Origin: HGM04593 sp045630965
GTDB lineage: Bacteria; Bacteroidota; Bacteroidia; Bacteroidales; Bacteroidaceae
DNA length: 64,000 nt
NCBI GenBank assembly: GCA_045630965.1
Contig: JAZQTU010000005.1
Span: 34,576-98,575, forward strand
Reading direction: 5' to 3'
Part shown: positions 60,930 to 64,000 of the stretch, one piece after another
Layout of the letters: every line of letters starts with the position of its first letter
Position numbering within the stretch: position 1 is the first letter of the stretch
Made by a program: the position numbers and the translations under genes
The notes under the pieces: generated by a model
The model's database searches: none
The model's input: the letters and a program-made list of their open reading frames with translations, nothing else
Told to the model about the DNA's origin: nothing

Positions 60930-62891
60930 ATGATTAAAATCTCATTCAACGGCGATGTACGCGAATTTGCATTTGAAGGCAAATCGTACATTGAAATAAT
61001 CTCATCGGTTGACCCAAAGTTGCTTAACTGCTATGTGGCTGTAAAGGAGGGTGAAAAAGTGATTGACTTGCGCGATGTTCCTGCTGACGGTGCATGTGTG
61101 GAGTTGGTCGGTATTGAAACAAAAGAGGCTTTGCATGTGCTGCGTCACACTGCAACACATATTATGGCTGAGGCTGTAAAGCATCTGTTCCCCGAAGCAA
61201 AACTTACTATTGGTCCCGCAACAGAGACTGGTTTCTTCTACGATTTTGAGTGTGCTCCATTTACCAAGGAGAACCTCGATGCAATCGAGAAGGAGATGAA
61301 AAAAATCATCAAGTCAAGCCCACGAATCGAGCGTCAGGTCGTTACACGTGACGAGGCGATTGCTATGATGAAGGCAAAGAACGAACCATACAAACTTGAA
61401 CTTATTGATGCAATTCCCGGTGATGACAGAATTACAATCTACTCACAGGATGACTTTGCTGATCTTTGTATGGGCCCTCATCTTCTCAATACACGTCTCA
61501 TTAAAGGATTTAAGCTATTGTCTACATCAACTGCATATTGGCGCGGTGACAAGAACAATGCATCCTTGGCACGTATCTATGGAACAGCATTCTTTACCAA
61601 GGAGGATTGTGAGGCATACCTTGCACATCTTGAGCATATAAAGAATATTGACCACAATAAGATTGGTCGTGAAATGGAACTCTTTACAACAGTTGATGTT
61701 ATCGGTCAGGGGTTGCCTTTGCTCATGCCTAAGGGTGCAAAGATTGTTCAGACCTTGCAGCGCTGGATCGAGGACCTCGAGGATAATGAATGGGGATATA
61801 TCCGTACAAAGACTCCTCTCATGGCCAAGAGTGATTTGTATAAGATTTCAGGCCACTGGGATCACTACAAGGATGGTATGTTCGTTCTTGGTAATGAAGA
61901 GACCGATAAAGAGGTCTTTGCACTCCGTCCAATGACCTGTCCTTTCCAGTACTATGTTTACAAGGCAACACATCACTCATATCGTGATCTTCCATTGCGT
62001 TATAGCGAGACTTCGACACTCTTCCGTAATGAGGACTCTGGAGAGATGCACGGATTGACACGTGTACGCCAGTTTACTATCAGTGAAGGTCACCTTATTG
62101 TACGTCCCGACCAAATGGTCGAGGAGTTCAAGAAGTGTCTTGCTCTTGCTAAGCATGTAATGGAGACATTGGGTCTGCAGAATGATGTTACATATGTACT
62201 TGCAAAGTGGAACCCCGAAAACCGTGCTAAGTATATCGGCGAAGCCGAGGTGTGGGAAGAGACACAGCAGCATATCCGTGAGATGCTTCAAGAGCTTGAG
62301 ATACCTTTCGTAGAAGAGGTTGGTGGTGCTGCATTCTATGGTCCGAAGGTAGATATCAATGCCAAGAATGTGTATGGCAAGGAGGATACTATGATTACAG
62401 TCCAGTGGGATGCTCTGTTGGCTGCGCAGTTTGATATGTACTATGTAGACCAGAATGGCGAAAAGGTACGTCCTTATATCATTCACCGTACAAGTATGGG
62501 CTGTTACGAGCGTACTTTGGCATGGCTCATTGAAAAATATGAGGGAAAATTCCCTACATGGCTTGCTCCAGAGCAGGTGCGCATTCTGCCAATCTCTGAA
62601 AAGTACGGTGATTATGCCGAAGAGGTTGCTAAAGAACTGCGTAAGAACGGTGTTCTCGTACATGTTGATAACCGTTCAGAGAAGATTGGTTACAAGATAC
62701 GTGAGGCTCGTAACAATCGTGTTCCTTACATGCTTGTTCTTGGCCAGCAAGAGGAAGAGAACCGTACCGTTGCGGTACGTAGCCGCTTTGCAGGTGACGA
62801 GGGTGTGAAGCCTGTGGCAGAGTTCGTTTCTGCTGTATGCGAGGAGATACGCACACGTACAATACGTAAGGAGGCTGCTTCTGCAGAATAA
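60930..62891 (+). CDS. thrS: Threonyl-tRNA synthetase
   Basis: A 653-residue class II synthetase of full length. Order: TGS domain (1-60), second additional domain with the editing motif H-T-A-T-H-I-M (about 72-78) and the AGP-like hydrolase region, catalytic core with motif 2 FRNEDSGEMHGLTRVRQF (about 370-387), motif 3 GMGCYERTLAW, the zinc ligands Cys (in RPMTCPF, about 336), His and His, and the anticodon-binding domain (about 545-640). It heads the thrS-infC-rpmI cluster. Confidence 0.97.
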   Translation: MIKISFNGDVREFAFEGKSYIEIISSVDPKLLNCYVAVKEGEKVIDLRDVPADGACVELVGIETKEALHVLRHTATHIMAEAVKHLFPEAKLTIGPATETGFFYDFECAPFTKENLDAIEKEMKKIIKSSPRIERQVVTRDEAIAMMKAKNEPYKLELIDAIPGDDRITIYSQDDFADLCMGPHLLNTRLIKGFKLLSTSTAYWRGDKNNASLARIYGTAFFTKEDCEAYLAHLEHIKNIDHNKIGREMELFTTVDVIGQGLPLLMPKGAKIVQTLQRWIEDLEDNEWGYIRTKTPLMAKSDLYKISGHWDHYKDGMFVLGNEETDKEVFALRPMTCPFQYYVYKATHHSYRDLPLRYSETSTLFRNEDSGEMHGLTRVRQFTISEGHLIVRPDQMVEEFKKCLALAKHVMETLGLQNDVTYVLAKWNPENRAKYIGEAEVWEETQQHIREMLQELEIPFVEEVGGAAFYGPKVDINAKNVYGKEDTMITVQWDALLAAQFDMYYVDQNGEKVRPYIIHRTSMGCYERTLAWLIEKYEGKFPTWLAPEQVRILPISEKYGDYAEEVAKELRKNGVLVHVDNRSEKIGYKIREARNNRVPYMLVLGQQEEENRTVAVRSRFAGDEGVKPVAEFVSAVCEEIRTRTIRKEAASAE

Positions 62892-62910
62892 TTGATGAAA
62901 ATATATAGGT

Positions 62911-62948
62911 TGGCGGGAGTGCATTATATATAATGTATTCCCGCCAAT
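62911..62948 (+). terminator. Hairpin after thrS
   Basis: TTGGCGGGA (62911-62919) and TCCCGCCAA (62940-62948) form a 9-bp GC-rich stem and the 20-nt loop contains a further self-complementary core (ATTATATATAAT). The T run is absent; it may terminate thrS or act as an RNA structure. Confidence 0.65.
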
Positions 62949-63107
62949 TATGTGTCCGGAGTGTAACTGTCGTAGGGCGTTGTTTTTGTGGGCAGGTGTT
63001 TTTCGATTTTTCAGGGATTTACGAGGCACTTCTTGTGCTTGATATCTTGTGCGCCTCTCTTCTTTCCGTTTTTTTGCTCTTTTTTTTGAAAAAAAAGGTC
63101 AATCTAC

Positions 63108-63138
63108 TTCGTTATGTGACAAATATGTAATACATTTG
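63108..63138 (+). promoter_or_regulatory. infC promoter
   Basis: TTCG (63108-63111), a 19-bp spacer and TACATTTG (63131-63138). The -7 box is exact and the -33 box has one mismatch. The leader to the ATG is about 78 nt. Confidence 0.6.
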
Positions 63139-63222
63139 CATCCGATTTTGAAGAGTTATGCTCGATTGTGGGGCTTGACGCGTTCAAGATAGTACAATTT
63201 TAGAAGGAACTTATATAAATTA

Positions 63223-63804
63223 ATGAAGAACGACAACCTGAAGAACCAGTATCGTGTAAACGAGCAAATCCGTGCCAATGAGGTACGTATAGTAGGTGAT
63301 GAGATTGAGTCTGTAGTTATGCCATTGCATAAGGCTCTTGCCCTTGCCGAAGAAAAAGAGTTGGACCTTGTAGAAATCTCTCCAACAGCTAACCCTCCTG
63401 TTTGTCGTCTCATAGAGTATTCCAAGTTCCTTTATCAGATGAAGAAGCGCCAAAAGGAACAGAAGGCAAAACAGGTGAAGATTGATGTCAAGGAGATTCG
63501 TTTCGGTCCTCAGACCGACGAGCATGACTACAACTTCAAACTGAAGCATGCAATAAGCTTCCTACAGGATGGCGATAAGGTAAAGGCTTACGTTTTCTTC
63601 AAGGGACGTTCAATCCTTTTCAAGGAGCAGGGAGAAATTCTTCTCCTCCGTTTTGCGAAAGACCTTGAGGAGTACGGAAAGGTTGATATGATGCCAGTAC
63701 TCGAGGGAAAACGTATGACAATAATGATTTCGGCAAAGAAGGCTGCACCGGCAAAAAAAGAGAAACCGGCGAAGCCCGTTGCTGAAAAGGTAAACGAAGA
63801 ATAA
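63223..63804 (+). CDS. infC: Translation initiation factor IF-3
   Basis: A 193-residue IF-3 with the N-domain (YRVNEQIRANEVRIVGDE, about 9-26, then LDLVEISPTANPPVCRLIEYSKF) and the C-domain (KEIRFGPQTDEHDYNFK, FFKGR.., then a lysine/alanine-rich tail AKKAAPAKKEKPAKP). The ATG is a normal start, unlike the AUU of E. coli infC. It prevents premature subunit joining at initiation. Confidence 0.96.
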   Translation: MKNDNLKNQYRVNEQIRANEVRIVGDEIESVVMPLHKALALAEEKELDLVEISPTANPPVCRLIEYSKFLYQMKKRQKEQKAKQVKIDVKEIRFGPQTDEHDYNFKLKHAISFLQDGDKVKAYVFFKGRSILFKEQGEILLLRFAKDLEEYGKVDMMPVLEGKRMTIMISAKKAAPAKKEKPAKPVAEKVNEE

Positions 63805-63864
63805 AAAAGCGAGTAGTGTTGGATAGTACGCTACCGATAATTGTTAACTAATAATTTATAAAAA

Positions 63865-64000
63865 ATGCCAAAAGTTAAGACTAACTCCGGTGCCAAAAAA
63901 AGATTCGCTCTTACCGGAACAGGTAAAATCAAGAGAAAGCATGCTTTTCACAGTCACATCCTGACTAAGAAGACAAAGAAGCAGAAGAGAAACCTTGTAC
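63865..64000 (+). CDS. rpmI: Ribosomal protein L35 (partial, cut by window end)
   Basis: Begins at the ATG at 63865 and reads MPKVKTNSGAKKRFALTGTG followed by KIKRKHAFHSHILTKKTKKQKRNLV to base 64000. The L35 start and basic composition are clear. It follows infC by 60 bp; rplT is expected next but is outside the window. Confidence 0.95.
   Translation, partial: MPKVKTNSGAKKRFALTGTGKIKRKHAFHSHILTKKTKKQKRNLV

Larger units (their letters stand above)
62892..63222. other. thrS-infC intergenic region
   Basis: 331 bp without a gene. It holds a hairpin (62911-62948), a T-rich stretch (63060-63090) and the infC promoter (63108-63138). A short open frame across it (62933-63130) has no recognisable features and spans the promoter. 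Confidence 0.6.

Noticed and set aside
62933..63130. 65-residue plus-strand frame between thrS and infC
   Set aside because: It starts in a hairpin and ends just before the infC -7 box, with no coding signs.

Overview
The window reads as chromosome of an anaerobic Bacteroidota, most likely order Bacteroidales (Bacteroides/Prevotella-like). Signs of this are promoters with the TAnnTTTG -7 box in front of many genes, an orphan SusD-like lipoprotein, DUF4837, DUF2147 and DUF4922 families, a Wzi/CotH polysaccharide locus, and anaerobe enzymes (pyruvate formate-lyase, superoxide reductase, rubrerythrin). No rRNA, CRISPR array, transposase or integrase was found. One tRNA-Ser(UGA) is present. Both window ends cut genes: the C-terminus of a secreted protein at the left and rpmI (L35) at the right.

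Layout. 1-5.8 kb: SIMPL protein, AraC regulator, DcaP-like porin, PiT phosphate transporter. 5.9-8.2 kb: nfo, then a queuosine-salvage pair (YhhQ transporter plus a short radical SAM protein resembling the queuine lyase QueL). 8.2-9.7 kb: MarR regulator, desulfoferrodoxin, rubrerythrin. 9.8-12.1 kb: lipoprotein with BACON-like and SusD-like domains but no SusC. 12.2-21 kb: phosphate island, with PhoR/PhoB-like two-component genes divergent from porin-pstSCAB, followed by a Na/Pi symporter. Two promoters here carry 11-bp phased repeats in the same register to the -7 box, a candidate Bacteroidota Pho box. 21-23.2 kb: a 2.1-kb segment between tRNA-Ser and a 17-bp copy of the tRNA 3' end, holding an AraC regulator and a small hendecad-repeat protein. 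23.6-27.2 kb: pflB, pflA, O-acetyltransferase. 27.2-30.5 kb: DUF2147 protein, permease-HMA metal exporter with a large palindromic operator, OmpA-like protein. 30.5-36.9 kb (minus strand): rlmN, DUF4837, pdxA, then four tightly coupled genes (nucleotidyltransferase, ATP-grasp, CDP-alcohol phosphatidyltransferase, HAD) that look like a pathway for an uncharacterised CDP-activated head group. 37-40.8 kb: a GT2-DUF4922 fusion overlapping a SpoIID/LytB gene. 41-57.7 kb: Wzx/Wzy-type polysaccharide locus (initiating transferase, Wza, Wzz, Wzy, Wzx, glycosyltransferases, heparinase-like lyase, Wzi, lipoprotein, CotH kinase-like protein, UDP-ManNAc dehydrogenase). 57.7-64 kb: ruvX, def, TPR protein, thrS, infC, rpmI.

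How the genes work together. Phosphate uptake is provided by three systems (PiT, Pst ABC, Na/Pi), the last two apparently sharing one promoter architecture. The polysaccharide locus supplies lipid-linked assembly, flipping, polymerisation, export and surface attachment of a probably uronic-acid-containing polymer; its lyase-like and CotH genes may trim or modify that polymer or surface proteins. The strongest candidates for undescribed biology are the CDP-alcohol cassette, the GT2-DUF4922/SpoIID pair, the phased Pho-box architecture, and the tRNA-Ser-flanked segment. All functional calls rest on motif recognition by eye; no database search was run.
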